This document shows positions 1-8,461 of a stretch of 64,000 nt of DNA, piece after piece. The position numbers and the translations under genes are program-made. Source of the DNA: Acidovorax sp. (lineage in GTDB: Bacteria > Pseudomonadota > Gammaproteobacteria > Burkholderiales > Burkholderiaceae_C); NCBI GenBank assembly GCA_031277855.1, contig JAITLO010000011.1, positions 47,224 to 111,223 on the forward strand. The letters run 5' to 3'. The first letter of the stretch is position 1; each line of letters opens with the position of its first letter. The notes under the pieces were generated by a model. It was not told the origin of the DNA and did not search any database. It saw nothing but the letters and a program-made list of their open reading frames with translations.

Positions 1-328
1 GGTCCAGGATGCTGAACTGGGGCTTGAGGCCCAGCACATGGCCATCCTCGCGCACCATGCGCACGCCCAGGGCGTGGAAGGTGCAGACCAGCACATCCTT
101 GGCCTGGCGGCCAATCAGGCCGGTGGCGCGCTCGCGCATTTCGGCGGCGGCCTTGTTGGTAAAGGTGATGGCGGCAATGCGCCGCGGCGCCAGGCCGTTT
201 TCGATCAACTTGCCAATCTTGTGCGTGATGACCCGTGTCTTGCCCGAACCGGCACCGGCCAGCACAAGGCAGGGCCCTTCGGTGTAATGGACGGCTTGGA
301 GTTGGGCCAGGTTGAGACCAGCAGACAT
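1..328 (-). CDS. rep: ATP-dependent DNA helicase Rep, N-terminal part (runs off the window)
   Basis: This is the first 109 codons of a superfamily 1A 3'-5' DNA helicase, which unwinds DNA and helps replication forks pass bound proteins. The Walker A motif AGAGSGKT sits at about residues 26-33, followed by the Q-motif-linked segment FTNKAAAEM and motif Ia-like CTFHALGV. The stretch CTFHALGVRMVRED then LGLKPQFSILD follows E. coli Rep (STFHTLGLDIIKRE, LGMKANFSLFD) more closely than UvrD or PcrA. The ATG is at 326-328. The C-terminal helicase domains lie outside the window, so the Rep versus UvrD call rests on this N-terminus alone. Confidence 0.85.
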   Translation of the reverse strand, partial: MSAGLNLAQLQAVHYTEGPCLVLAGAGSGKTRVITHKIGKLIENGLAPRRIAAITFTNKAAAEMRERATGLIGRQAKDVLVCTFHALGVRMVREDGHVLGLKPQFSILD

Positions 329-445
329 GGGCAGAGCAGGGCGGAAGCAGGTGGGAAAACAGGCCGCTGATGATACTGGCCGACGCGGCCCCAGGCCCGG
401 CGACCGGTCCATGGCCTTATGGCCGGTGATCTCTGCCAATGTAAT

Positions 446-484
446 GAAAAAGGCCGTCTGTGCAGCGGTGGCCTGCATAGACAG
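446..484 (-). terminator. Probable intrinsic terminator after the solute-binding protein gene
   Basis: On the minus strand, an inverted repeat with 9 of 10 matching pairs (456-465 with 473-482) is followed by GGCC and a run of five T residues. It starts about 10 bases after the stop codon of the gene ending at 494, in the right orientation to end that transcript before rep. Confidence 0.5.
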
Positions 485-493
485 CTTCTTTTT

Positions 494-1675
494 TCATAGT
501 GATTGCGGCGGCAGCTGTACCCTGGTATCCAATCCGAGTGCCGCACGCCAGCGTGTGATGTTGTCGCGCAAGGCAGCATTGGCCAGTGGCGCTGCGAGTC
601 CGGGCCCTAGCGCAATCGGCCGGGCAGTGCGGCCCAGCTGCCGGCGCAGCGCAGCACCTGTGGTTTCGCCTTGCACATCCTCGCGCAGCGCATACAGGCG
701 AGAGGCCGTGGCCATCACGGTCTGGCCGCGCTGTGACAGCAGATAGTCCAGCCACAGGCGGGCGGCATTGGGATGGGCTGCGCGGCGGTTGATGAGCAGC
801 ACGCGCGAGCTGACCAGGGTGTAATCCTCGGGAAAAATCACGCCCAGCTGGGGCTGGCGCTGGGCCGCAGCCAGGGCATAGGCCCCGAGCAGATTGAAGC
901 CGAACAGTGCGCGGCCGCTGACAATGCGTTGCACCATGGCATCGACGCTCAGCAGCAACTGGGGCCGGTGTGGGCCCAAGGCCTGGGCATTGGCCCAGAA
1001 CGCGTTGGCGTTGGCAGCCATATCCTGCGCGGCCAGAAAATAGCCTACACCGGATTTCTGGATGTCATAGCTGGTCACGCCACCCTGGAATCGGGCCAGC
1101 CACGGGGCCAGGGCCGTATGGCTGCGCGGCACCTGGTGTGCGGGCAGCCGCTGCTTGTGGTGGGCAAACACCACGGGTTCATAGGTGGTGGCCCAGAGCT
1201 GGCCCTGCCACTGTGCCCAGGCGGGCAGATGGGTTTGTTCGGGCGACTCATAAGCCAGGGCCTGGCCGGCCTGGGCCAGGGCCACCATCTGGTCCATGGC
1301 GCTGCTCCACAGCACATCGGCGGCTTCGTGGCCAAGCTGGTTTTCGGCGATGAAGCGGTGGTAGAGCTCGGTGCTGCCGAGGTCTTCGTAGCAGACGCTG
1401 ATGCGAGGATAAAGACGCCGGAAATCCGCTAGCAGCGGCGCGGCCACGCGCGCATCCGTGGTGGAGTGGATGGTGAGCTTGCCTTCGTCCTCGGCCGCCC
1501 GTACCGTGGTGGCATAGGCTGCAGGGTAGCTGGCAGGTGCTGTGGCGCGCGGGGCATAGCCCAGCAGTTCGCCCCGACCTTGGGCCTGCGCGGTATTGCC
1601 TATCCAGGGCGCAGCACCCAGGGCAGTCAGCTGGGTCAGTGCGCGGCGGCGGGAGGTGGAGTGGTCCATGCTCAT
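494..1675 (-). CDS. Periplasmic solute-binding protein, iron(III)/family 1 type, without its own ABC transporter
   Basis: The 393-residue protein has a signal peptide with a twin-arginine-like SRRRALTQL motif near the N-terminus and a cleavage region around NTAQAQ. The mature part (LTIHSTTDARVAAPLLADF, then a long DVLWSSAMDQM segment) looks like the type 2 periplasmic-binding fold of the FbpA/AfuA/PgtC group. The start ATG at 1673-1675 overlaps the stop of the upstream CitMHS gene as ATGA, so the two are translationally coupled. No permease or ATPase gene is adjacent, since the next gene downstream is rep. It may therefore act as a ligand sensor (as PgtC does) or feed a transporter encoded elsewhere. 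The ligand is unknown. Confidence 0.75.
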   Translation of the reverse strand: MSMDHSTSRRRALTQLTALGAAPWIGNTAQAQGRGELLGYAPRATAPASYPAAYATTVRAAEDEGKLTIHSTTDARVAAPLLADFRRLYPRISVCYEDLGSTELYHRFIAENQLGHEAADVLWSSAMDQMVALAQAGQALAYESPEQTHLPAWAQWQGQLWATTYEPVVFAHHKQRLPAHQVPRSHTALAPWLARFQGGVTSYDIQKSGVGYFLAAQDMAANANAFWANAQALGPHRPQLLLSVDAMVQRIVSGRALFGFNLLGAYALAAAQRQPQLGVIFPEDYTLVSSRVLLINRRAAHPNAARLWLDYLLSQRGQTVMATASRLYALREDVQGETTGAALRRQLGRTARPIALGPGLAAPLANAALRDNITRWRAALGLDTRVQLPPQSL

Positions 1676-3000
1676 GCCGCACTCCCCATCAACGGAATCA
1701 CCCCCAGCACCAGCATGCTGATCAGCATGACCACGGCGGCGGAGAAGGCCCACAGCAGGGTGAAGCGTTGGTGGTCGCCAAACTCCACCTTGGCCAGGCC
1801 CACCAGCAAATAGGTCGATGCCACCAGCGGGCTGAGCAGGTGTACCTGCTGGCCCACCAGCGAGGCGCGGGCAATTTCCACATGGCCTATGCCGTAGACG
1901 GCGGCGGTCTTAGCAAGGATGGGCAAGATGCCGAAGTAAAAAGCGTCGTTGGAGATCAAAAAGGTAAAGGGAATGCTCAGCACCGCCGTCACCACCGCCA
2001 TATAAGGGCCCATCCACTCCGGCACCATGGCGATCACGCTGTTGGCAATGGCGTCCACCATCTTGGTGCCCGACAAGATGCCGACAAAGACGCCGGCCGC
2101 AAAAATCAGCGACACCACGGGCACGATGTTGGCAGCATGGGCCTCTATGCGTTCCTTTTGCTGCTCCAGCTTGGGGTAGTTGAGCATCAGGGCAATGGCC
2201 GAGGCCACCATGAACAGCACTTGCAGCGGGAAGATGTCCAGCACCAGCAGCACCATCAGGCCCAGGGTCAGCAAGGCGTTGATCCACAGCAGTTTGGGGC
2301 GGGCGAGCTCGGGGTTGCCGCCGGTGACTTCGGCAATCGATGGGTTGCCATTGCTGCCGTGGCTTTCGAAAAGATGCTGGTTGATATTGCCCAGGCGCCG
2401 GCTTTCGCGCTGGCCGAGGATGAACGCCACAAAGGTGCACCAGATGCCGGTGATGACCATGGGGCCGATCATGGGCACGAACACATCGCTCATTTCCACG
2501 CCCAGGGCGCTCACGGCGCGGGCTGTGGGGCCGCCCCAGGGCAGGATGTTCATCAACTGGCCGGCCATCATCACCACGCAGGCAAACACCAGGCGGCTTA
2601 GCCCCAAGCGCTGGTACAGCGGCAGCAGGGCAGCGCAGGTGATCATGTAGGTCGTGGAGCCGTCACCATCCAGTGAGACGCTGGCGGCCAGCAAAAACGT
2701 GCCGACCACGATTTTGGTGGGGCTGCCGCCCACCACACGCAGCACCAGTTTGACGATGGGGTCAAACAGCCCGGCGTCGATCATCACGCCGAAGTACAAA
2801 ATGGCAAACATCAGCAGCACGCCGGTGGGGGCGAGCTTTTTGACGCCATCGAACATCATCGGCCCCAGCTCCATGCCAAAGCCTGCGAGCAGTCCAAAGA
2901 GGACGGGGATCAGAATCAGGGCCACCATCGCAGAGAGCCGTTTGGTCATGATCAACGCCATGAAGACGAAGATCATGAGATAGGCGAGGGCGGTCAGCAT
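1672..3000 (-). CDS. Citrate transporter, CitMHS family
   Basis: The 442-residue polytopic inner-membrane protein has about 11-12 hydrophobic segments. Its sequence is typical of CitMHS secondary transporters, which take up citrate with a proton or as a metal-citrate complex: LAASVSLDGDGSTTYMITCAALLPLYQRL, and the MNILPWGGPTARA loop. The start ATG at 2998-3000 has a strong ribosome-binding site, AAGGAG, seven to eight bases upstream. Its stop overlaps the start of the solute-binding protein gene downstream. It is divergent from the AEC permease gene, with about 125 bases between them for promoters. The exact substrate (free citrate, Mg-citrate or Ca-citrate) cannot be read from the sequence. 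Confidence 0.85.
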   Translation of the reverse strand: MLTALAYLMIFVFMALIMTKRLSAMVALILIPVLFGLLAGFGMELGPMMFDGVKKLAPTGVLLMFAILYFGVMIDAGLFDPIVKLVLRVVGGSPTKIVVGTFLLAASVSLDGDGSTTYMITCAALLPLYQRLGLSRLVFACVVMMAGQLMNILPWGGPTARAVSALGVEMSDVFVPMIGPMVITGIWCTFVAFILGQRESRRLGNINQHLFESHGSNGNPSIAEVTGGNPELARPKLLWINALLTLGLMVLLVLDIFPLQVLFMVASAIALMLNYPKLEQQKERIEAHAANIVPVVSLIFAAGVFVGILSGTKMVDAIANSVIAMVPEWMGPYMAVVTAVLSIPFTFLISNDAFYFGILPILAKTAAVYGIGHVEIARASLVGQQVHLLSPLVASTYLLVGLAKVEFGDHQRFTLLWAFSAAVVMLISMLVLGVIPLMGSAA

Positions 3001-3126
3001 AAGAGATACTCCTTTGTCGTTTTTAATTGCTTTTTGTCACGAATCGCGGTTCGGATTGGCGCGCGATGTTAGCGCATACTTTCGTTAAAAACGGCAAGCA
3101 AATTCCTAAATGTAAAAATACGCTCC

Positions 3127-4089
3127 ATGCTTGCTGTGTTCGCCGTCACTTTCCCATTCTTCGCCCTGGTGGCCTGTGGGTTTGTGGCCACCCGTAAGGG
3201 GGTGTTGCCTTTGTCGGCCATCTCAGGGCTTAACAGCTTTGTGCTGTTCTTCGCTCTGCCTTGCATGCTGTTTCGTTTTGCTGCGCAAACCCCTATTGCC
3301 CAATTACTGGATCCACTGGTAGCCGGTGTTTACCTGCTGTGCGCCTTGGTGATGGTGGTTGGGACCATGGCGCTGACACTGCCGCGCTGGGGCTGGAACG
3401 ATGCGGCCTTTGGGGCCTTGGTGACGGCCTTTCCCAATTCAGGTTTCATGGGCGTGCCCTTGCTGCTGGCCCTGCTGGGGGCGCACAGCGCCGGCACGGT
3501 CATCTTGACTATGGCGCTGGACATGGTGATCACCACCTCGCTGTGCATTGCGCTGTCGCGCCTGGGGCAGGGAGAGCGTGGAGCGGCGCAGGCCTTGCGC
3601 AAGGCGCTCAAGGGCATGCTGGCCAATCCCATGCCCTGGTCTATTGCGCTGGGGGGCATGGCATCGGCCTGGGCGCTGGAGCTGCCGGGTCCGCTGGACA
3701 AAACCGTAGCCATGCTGGCCGCAGCAGCTTCGCCCGTGGCCCTGTTCACCATTGGCGCGGTGCTGGCACGCTCCCAGCTGAACCAACAGGAATATGTGGC
3801 CCCGCGCGACTATGTCCCCCTGGCGCTGGCCAAGCTGTTGCTGCACCCCATGCTGGTGTGGGGCGCAGGGCTTGTGGCACAGGCCATGGGGCTGGCCTTG
3901 GCGGATGAGGCCCTGGTGGCCCTGGTGCTGGTGGCTGCCCTGCCCAGCGCCAGCAATGTGTCTTTGCTCAGCGAGCGCTTTGGTGCCCATGGCGGGCGGG
4001 TGGCGCGCATTATCTTGGTGAGTACCGCGCTGGCGTTTGTGACGTTTTCCGGGGCAGTGACCTGGATGCTGGCGGGGGCGCAGGCATGA
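3127..4089 (+). CDS. AEC (auxin efflux carrier) family transporter
   Basis: The 320-residue inner-membrane protein has about ten transmembrane segments and the usual AEC layout of two five-helix halves. Family-typical segments are GFVATRKGVLPLSAISGLNSFVLFFALP (written here only as landmarks near residues 20-45) and AFPNSGFMGVPLLLALLG near residues 100-118. Bacterial members move organic acids such as malate or malonate; the substrate here is not known. The gene is divergent from the CitMHS gene, which suggests an organic-acid role but does not prove it. No clear Shine-Dalgarno precedes ATG 3127. Confidence 0.8.
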   Translation: MLAVFAVTFPFFALVACGFVATRKGVLPLSAISGLNSFVLFFALPCMLFRFAAQTPIAQLLDPLVAGVYLLCALVMVVGTMALTLPRWGWNDAAFGALVTAFPNSGFMGVPLLLALLGAHSAGTVILTMALDMVITTSLCIALSRLGQGERGAAQALRKALKGMLANPMPWSIALGGMASAWALELPGPLDKTVAMLAAAASPVALFTIGAVLARSQLNQQEYVAPRDYVPLALAKLLLHPMLVWGAGLVAQAMGLALADEALVALVLVAALPSASNVSLLSERFGAHGGRVARIILVSTALAFVTFSGAVTWMLAGAQA

Positions 4090-4206
4090 CAGGGTATGCC
4101 ACCACCACCACGTAAAGATATTGCCAGGTGGTAATTGACGGCGCCTGGGCCGATATGCCAGGGGTATCTACAATTTCGGTCTAGGGTTTTCACGGGGCTG
4201 CTCTCT

Positions 4207-5799
4207 ATGCCAACTTCTTCTTCTCCACTTTCTGCCGCACCACGGCCATCCTCCGGGGTGGCGGTGTGGCTGGCCGTGACCTGCGTGGTGTGGGCGTTTG
4301 TCACCTTTCTTTCCAGCGGCAACCTGGACGGTTACCACGACATGCTGGAGAACTACGCCTGGTCGCAGCCCTTGTTGATGGGAACCCACAAGCACCCCCC
4401 GTTTTTTGCCTGGGTGGTGGGCCTGTGGTTTGAGGTCTTCCCACAGACCGACTGGGCTTATCGCCTGCTGTCCTATGCTAATGTGGCCGTAGGTCTGTGG
4501 GGTGTGTGGTCCCTGGGCCGCCGCCTGGGTTTGCAACAGCTGTCTGCCTGGGGCGCCATGCTGTTGCTTTGGAGTTTTCCCTACACCACGCTGGCGGCCA
4601 AGTTCAACGCCAACAGCCAGTTGCTGTCGCTGTGGCCCTGGGCTGCGGCCCTGTTGCTGGCCAGCTGGCAGGAAAAAGGCCTGCGGGGCTGGTGGTTCAG
4701 CATCTGGCTGGGCCTGGTGGCCGCAGCCTGCATGCTCAGCAAATACTACAGCGGTGTGTTTTTGGCGGGCTTCTTGCTCCCCATTTTTCTGAATGCCGAA
4801 GGCCGCCGCTGGCTGTTGAGCTTCAAGCCCTATCTGGCCCTGCTGGTGTTTGGCCTGGCGCTGGCCCCCCATCTGCTCTGGGTGGCCCACCATGACTGGG
4901 CCACACTGGGTTATGCCATGGACCAAGGTGGCGGCAGCACGGAGTGGGGCTATGTGCTGCGCTTTGCGTTTGCGCCGGTGTTTTACTGGCTGCCGGCCTG
5001 GCTCGCAGTGTGCGGCTGCTATGCCGCACTCAGCACCGACCGCGCCCAGCAAGGCCTGTGGCGTACCTGGTGGCGGCTGCTGGGCCGCAGCTGGCTGCCG
5101 CAGGGCAGGGACGATGTGCTGTTCTGGCTGGCGTGCATGCCTTGGCTGCTGACCTTGGGCTTTGGCATCACCGGCGTGGTGGAGCTGTCCACGCCCTGGT
5201 CCATCCCCATAGGGTATGCCTTTGCGTTGCTGTGGCTGCGCAATCTGCATGCCTTGTACCCCGACGTCTCTTCGCGCGTGGTGGCGCGGCTGCGCAGGGC
5301 GTGGCCTGCCACCATTGCCGGCGTGGTGGTACTGGGCGCCGTGTGGACGGTGAGCAATGCCCAAAAAGCGGGAGAAGGCTATTACCGCCCCACCGAGCAG
5401 GCTGCCAAGGCCTTGCTGCAGGCATGGCAGCAGCGCCACCCCGGTGAGCACCTGGACTGGGTGGGGGGCGACTGGGCACACAACGCCATGCTGTCTTTTT
5501 ATGCACAGCCGCATTTGCGTACCGTGCCCGACATGCCGGACAGCTATCCCGCCACGCTGGCGGGCATAGGGGCCTGGCAGACCCGCAACGGCCTGCTGCT
5601 GTGCCCCTTGGGCCCACAGGCCGAGCAGGTGCACGACAACGCCTGCACACAGCAGGCCCGCACTTGGTTGCAGGCCCATGGCTGGAGCGACAGCGCCCAT
5701 GTGCTGACGATAGCGCGCAGCGGCTGGCGTTTCCCCAAACCCATGGCGTTCAGCTACGCGGTTTTTGATGTACCTGCATCGCAGCCTGCCGCTCAGTGA
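4207..5799 (+). CDS. ArnT-like glycosyltransferase, GT39 family (polyprenyl-phosphate sugar donor)
   Basis: The 530-residue integral membrane protein has a GT-C fold. The first periplasmic loop carries the acidic DGYHDMLENYAW motif (about residues 41-52), followed by GTHKHPPFFAW, which is typical of ArnT/PMT enzymes that transfer a sugar from undecaprenyl phosphate onto lipid A or protein. About ten membrane segments come next and then a soluble C-terminal domain. I chose ATG 4207; an in-frame start 72 bases upstream would add a non-hydrophobic tail. The stop codon overlaps the GT2 gene start. The operon context (GT2, GtrA, YdjC deacetylase) suggests the final transfer step of an amino-sugar modification, comparable to Bordetella LgmB or Francisella FlmK. 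Confidence 0.8.
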   Translation: MPTSSSPLSAAPRPSSGVAVWLAVTCVVWAFVTFLSSGNLDGYHDMLENYAWSQPLLMGTHKHPPFFAWVVGLWFEVFPQTDWAYRLLSYANVAVGLWGVWSLGRRLGLQQLSAWGAMLLLWSFPYTTLAAKFNANSQLLSLWPWAAALLLASWQEKGLRGWWFSIWLGLVAAACMLSKYYSGVFLAGFLLPIFLNAEGRRWLLSFKPYLALLVFGLALAPHLLWVAHHDWATLGYAMDQGGGSTEWGYVLRFAFAPVFYWLPAWLAVCGCYAALSTDRAQQGLWRTWWRLLGRSWLPQGRDDVLFWLACMPWLLTLGFGITGVVELSTPWSIPIGYAFALLWLRNLHALYPDVSSRVVARLRRAWPATIAGVVVLGAVWTVSNAQKAGEGYYRPTEQAAKALLQAWQQRHPGEHLDWVGGDWAHNAMLSFYAQPHLRTVPDMPDSYPATLAGIGAWQTRNGLLLCPLGPQAEQVHDNACTQQARTWLQAHGWSDSAHVLTIARSGWRFPKPMAFSYAVFDVPASQPAAQ

Positions 5800-6833
5800 A
5801 GACAATGCAGCCTATGACTGACCATCTCGCCAAATTTGCCCCCGCTGCTCCCCTGGGCGTGCTGCCACGCGCGCCCTTGCGGCTCAGCTGTGTGGTGCCC
5901 GCACACAATGAAGAAGCCAATCTGGAAGGTTTTTTGCGGGCCCTGGTGCAGGCGGTGCAGGCGCTGACCCCCGACTTTGAAATCGTGGTGGTGAACGACG
6001 GCAGCCGTGACGGCACACATGATGTCGCTGTGCGCCTGGCCCAGGAGCTGCCGCTGCGCTACATCGCGCTGTCGCGCAACTTTGGCAAGGAGGCCGCCCT
6101 GTCTGCCGGTGTGGACCATGCACGTGGCAATGCCGTGCTGCTCATCGATGCCGACTTTCAGCACCCGCTGGAGATGCTGCCCCAGATGCACAGCCTGTGG
6201 CAGTCGGGCTACGACATGGTCTATGGCGTGATTGCCGACCGCGGTGCAGAAAGCGGCACCAAGCGCGTGGGCACGAATGTGTTCTACCGGCTGATGAATG
6301 CCGGCAACCGCGTGAAGATTCCACCGAATGCAGGCGACTTCCGCTGGATGGACCGCCAGGTGGTGGATGCCCTCAAGGCCTTGCCGGAGCGCAACCGCTT
6401 CATGAAGGGCTTGTACGCCTGGGTGGGTTTCAAAACCGTGGCCCTGCCTTTTGTGCCGCTGGACAGGGCGGGTGGCGAGTCCAGCTTCAACCTCTGGCGC
6501 TTGTTCAGCCTGGCCATGCAGGGCCTGACCTCGTTTTCCACCTTGCCGCTGCGTGTGTGGAGCGTGGTAGGTGGACTCATCGCCCTGGTGGCCTTGCTCT
6601 ATGGCGTGGTCATCACCGTGGATACCGCCATCAATGGCGCAGACCTGGCCGGCTGGCCCACGCTGGCGGCCGGCATCATGCTGTTCTCCGGCGTGCAGCT
6701 GATGTCGATTGGCATTTTGGGCGAGTACATAGGGCGCATCTACGAGGAGGTCAAACAACGGCCTACCTATCTGGTGGCCCGTGACGAGGATCACAGTCCG
6801 CTGAGCGACAAGCGAGGCAGCAAGCAGCCATGA
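5796..6833 (+). CDS. GT2 family polyprenyl-phosphate glycosyltransferase
   Basis: The N-terminal GT-A domain has CVVPAHNEEANLEGFL, the nucleotide-binding VVVNDGSRDGT and the DADFQHP (DXD-type) motif at about residues 50-125. Two transmembrane helices near residues 245-315 and the ILGEYIGRIYEEVKQRP tail follow, as in GtrB, ArnC and DPM1-like enzymes that load a sugar from a nucleotide donor onto undecaprenyl phosphate on the cytoplasmic face. The start is uncertain: GTG 5796 overlaps the previous stop, and ATG 5805 or 5814 are in frame. The 3' end overlaps gtrA as ATGA. In this operon it should make the lipid-linked hexosamine (LgmA/FlmF2-like). Confidence 0.85.
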   Translation: MKTMQPMTDHLAKFAPAAPLGVLPRAPLRLSCVVPAHNEEANLEGFLRALVQAVQALTPDFEIVVVNDGSRDGTHDVAVRLAQELPLRYIALSRNFGKEAALSAGVDHARGNAVLLIDADFQHPLEMLPQMHSLWQSGYDMVYGVIADRGAESGTKRVGTNVFYRLMNAGNRVKIPPNAGDFRWMDRQVVDALKALPERNRFMKGLYAWVGFKTVALPFVPLDRAGGESSFNLWRLFSLAMQGLTSFSTLPLRVWSVVGGLIALVALLYGVVITVDTAINGADLAGWPTLAAGIMLFSGVQLMSIGILGEYIGRIYEEVKQRPTYLVARDEDHSPLSDKRGSKQP

Positions 6834-7264
6834 GCTGGGCACATTGCCTGCAGCGTCTGCGGCAACTGCCCCAGGCGCTGCAATTCGTGGGTGTGGGTGG
6901 CGCTGCGGCGGCCACCCACCTGGCCGTGGTTTTCCTGCTGGTTCAAGGCCTGGCCATGGCCCCGCTGGTGGCCAATGTGCTGGCCTTTCTGGTGGCCTTT
7001 GTGGTGAGCTACAACGGCCATGCCTGGTTCACCTTCGCCAGCGATGCACCGCGTGACTGGGCCGTGGTGGCCAAATACTTTGCCGTGGCCTGCCTGTCGT
7101 TTGTGGTGAACGAGCTGCTGTACTGGGTGGCGCTGCACTGGCTGCACTGGCATTACTTCTGGAGCCTGTTGGGCGTGCTGTTGCTGGTGGCCGTGGGCAC
7201 GTTTGTGCTGAGCAAGTTCTGGGCTTTTCGCGCCCCCGATGCCGGCGCGGCGCAGGAGAAATAA
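6830..7264 (+). CDS. GtrA family small membrane protein, probable lipid-linked sugar flippase
   Basis: The 144-residue protein has four hydrophobic segments and the GtrA signature residues (FVGVGGAAAATHLAVVFLL near residues 19-37, VVSYNGHAWFTF near 63-74, LSKFWAFR near the C-terminus). GtrA proteins are thought to move polyprenyl-phosphate sugars across the inner membrane. The start ATG overlaps the GT2 stop by four bases, and the deacetylase gene begins on the base after its own stop. This packing makes a single translationally coupled unit. Confidence 0.85.
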   Translation: MSWAHCLQRLRQLPQALQFVGVGGAAAATHLAVVFLLVQGLAMAPLVANVLAFLVAFVVSYNGHAWFTFASDAPRDWAVVAKYFAVACLSFVVNELLYWVALHWLHWHYFWSLLGVLLLVAVGTFVLSKFWAFRAPDAGAAQEK

Positions 7265-8098
7265 ATGCGCACCATCCTCACCTCCATTGCCTTGTGTGCC
7301 GACGACTATGCCTTGCACCCGCTGGTGGATGAGGCCGTGGAGCAGTTGGTGCTGCAAGGGCGCTTGTCGGCCACCAGCTGCATGAGCACGGCGCCACGCT
7401 GGCCCGAAGCCGCCCGCCGCCTGCCGGCGCTGCGTCCACGTCTGTCCGTGGGCCTGCACTTCAATTTGACCGAAGGCCATGGCGTGCAGCCCGCGCCCGG
7501 CATAGGCCAGGTGATTGCCCAGGCCTACACCGGTCGCTTGAAGCCGTCGGCCATGCGCTCCGAGTGGCAGCGCCAGCTGGATGCTTTTGAAGATGCCCTG
7601 GGCACGGCGCCCGACTTTATCGATGGCCACCAGCATGTGCACCAGCTGCCTGGTGTGCGTGCAGCATTGCAGGCCGAGCTGCAGGCGCGCTATGGCGACT
7701 GGGGCTTGGATCTGCCCTGGGTGCGCTCCACCGTGCCGGCAGGCAAGCTGTGGCGCGACCCCAAGGCCAGCATCATCGCCTTGCTGGGTGGCTGGAGCAA
7801 CACCCGCCGCCTGCAGCAGCAGGCCGTACCGCACAACCACGGCTTTGGCGGTGTCTACGGTTTTGATGCGCCCACGCCCGAGGGCTATGGCCGCCACATG
7901 GTGCAATGGCTGGACCAGTTGCAAACAGGCAGCCTGATGATGTGCCACCCTGCCATTGCGCCCGTGGAAGGGGATGCCATAGGCGCCCAGCGTGCCGTGG
8001 AATACGCCTATTTGCGCTCCGATGCTTTTGGCGCGGCACTGCAGGCGGCCGGCTGCGAGGTGGCCCAAGGCACGCTGCAGCCCTTGTTTCAAGCTTGA
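7265..8098 (+). CDS. YdjC/ChbG/HpnK-family carbohydrate deacetylase
   Basis: The 277-residue protein has the metal-binding landmarks of the YdjC fold: the Asp pair in LCADDYALH near residues 10-18, GLHFNLTEG near residues 60-68, and DGHQHVHQLPGV near residues 119-130. Family members remove N-acetyl groups: ChbG acts on chitooligosaccharides, HpnK on hopanoid GlcNAc, and NaxD on undecaprenyl-phosphate GalNAc. As the last gene of a GT39-GT2-GtrA operon, the NaxD/LgmC-like role of exposing the free amine of a lipid-linked hexosamine is the best-fitting inference. The protein has no signal peptide, which places the reaction in the cytoplasm. Confidence 0.8.
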   Translation: MRTILTSIALCADDYALHPLVDEAVEQLVLQGRLSATSCMSTAPRWPEAARRLPALRPRLSVGLHFNLTEGHGVQPAPGIGQVIAQAYTGRLKPSAMRSEWQRQLDAFEDALGTAPDFIDGHQHVHQLPGVRAALQAELQARYGDWGLDLPWVRSTVPAGKLWRDPKASIIALLGGWSNTRRLQQQAVPHNHGFGGVYGFDAPTPEGYGRHMVQWLDQLQTGSLMMCHPAIAPVEGDAIGAQRAVEYAYLRSDAFGAALQAAGCEVAQGTLQPLFQA

Positions 8099-8134
8099 GC
8101 ACTCGGGAGCACAAGGCCTGCACAGCAGGTGTCT

Positions 8135-8461
8135 TTATGCAGCGGGTTGGCTGAGGTTGAGCAGCCCAACCCCTACAACAATACAGCCCACCCCCAGTAT
8201 TTTGATGGGCGAAACATTCTCGCTAAAAAGCAATATGCCAAGCACGGCCGTCAGCGCGGTGCCGGCTCCTGCCCAAATTGCGTAGGTAATGCCTATTTCA
8301 AGCTGTTTGGTGACAATGCCCATCAACCAGATGGCCGCGATATAGCACAGAGCCATGCCCACGGTAGGCATGAGTTTGGAGAGGCCTTGCGAAGTTTTTA
8401 ATAAAATATTTCCACTGACCTCGGCTGCAATGGAAATCGACAAAATAATCCAAGCATTCAT
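8135..8461 (-). CDS. Small multidrug resistance (SMR/EmrE-type) exporter
   Basis: The 108-residue protein has four transmembrane helices. The conserved membrane-embedded glutamate lies in SIAAEVSGNILLK near residue 14, and ITYAIWAGAGTALTAVLG is the family helix-3 signature. EmrE-like proteins export cationic drugs or metabolites by proton antiport. The gene is convergent with the sugar operon (stop codons 36 bases apart). Its composition, and even more that of its upstream flank, is clearly lower in GC than its neighbours, which suggests separate acquisition. The distinction between drug exporter and guanidinium exporter (Gdx) is not settled by what I see. Confidence 0.85.
   Translation of the reverse strand: MNAWIILSISIAAEVSGNILLKTSQGLSKLMPTVGMALCYIAAIWLMGIVTKQLEIGITYAIWAGAGTALTAVLGILLFSENVSPIKILGVGCIVVGVGLLNLSQPAA

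Noticed and set aside
4168..5805. A 545-codon open frame on the minus strand opposite the GT39 gene
   Set aside because: Antisense shadow of a GC-rich gene: no hydrophobic pattern, family motif or domain, while the plus strand encodes an intact membrane glycosyltransferase.
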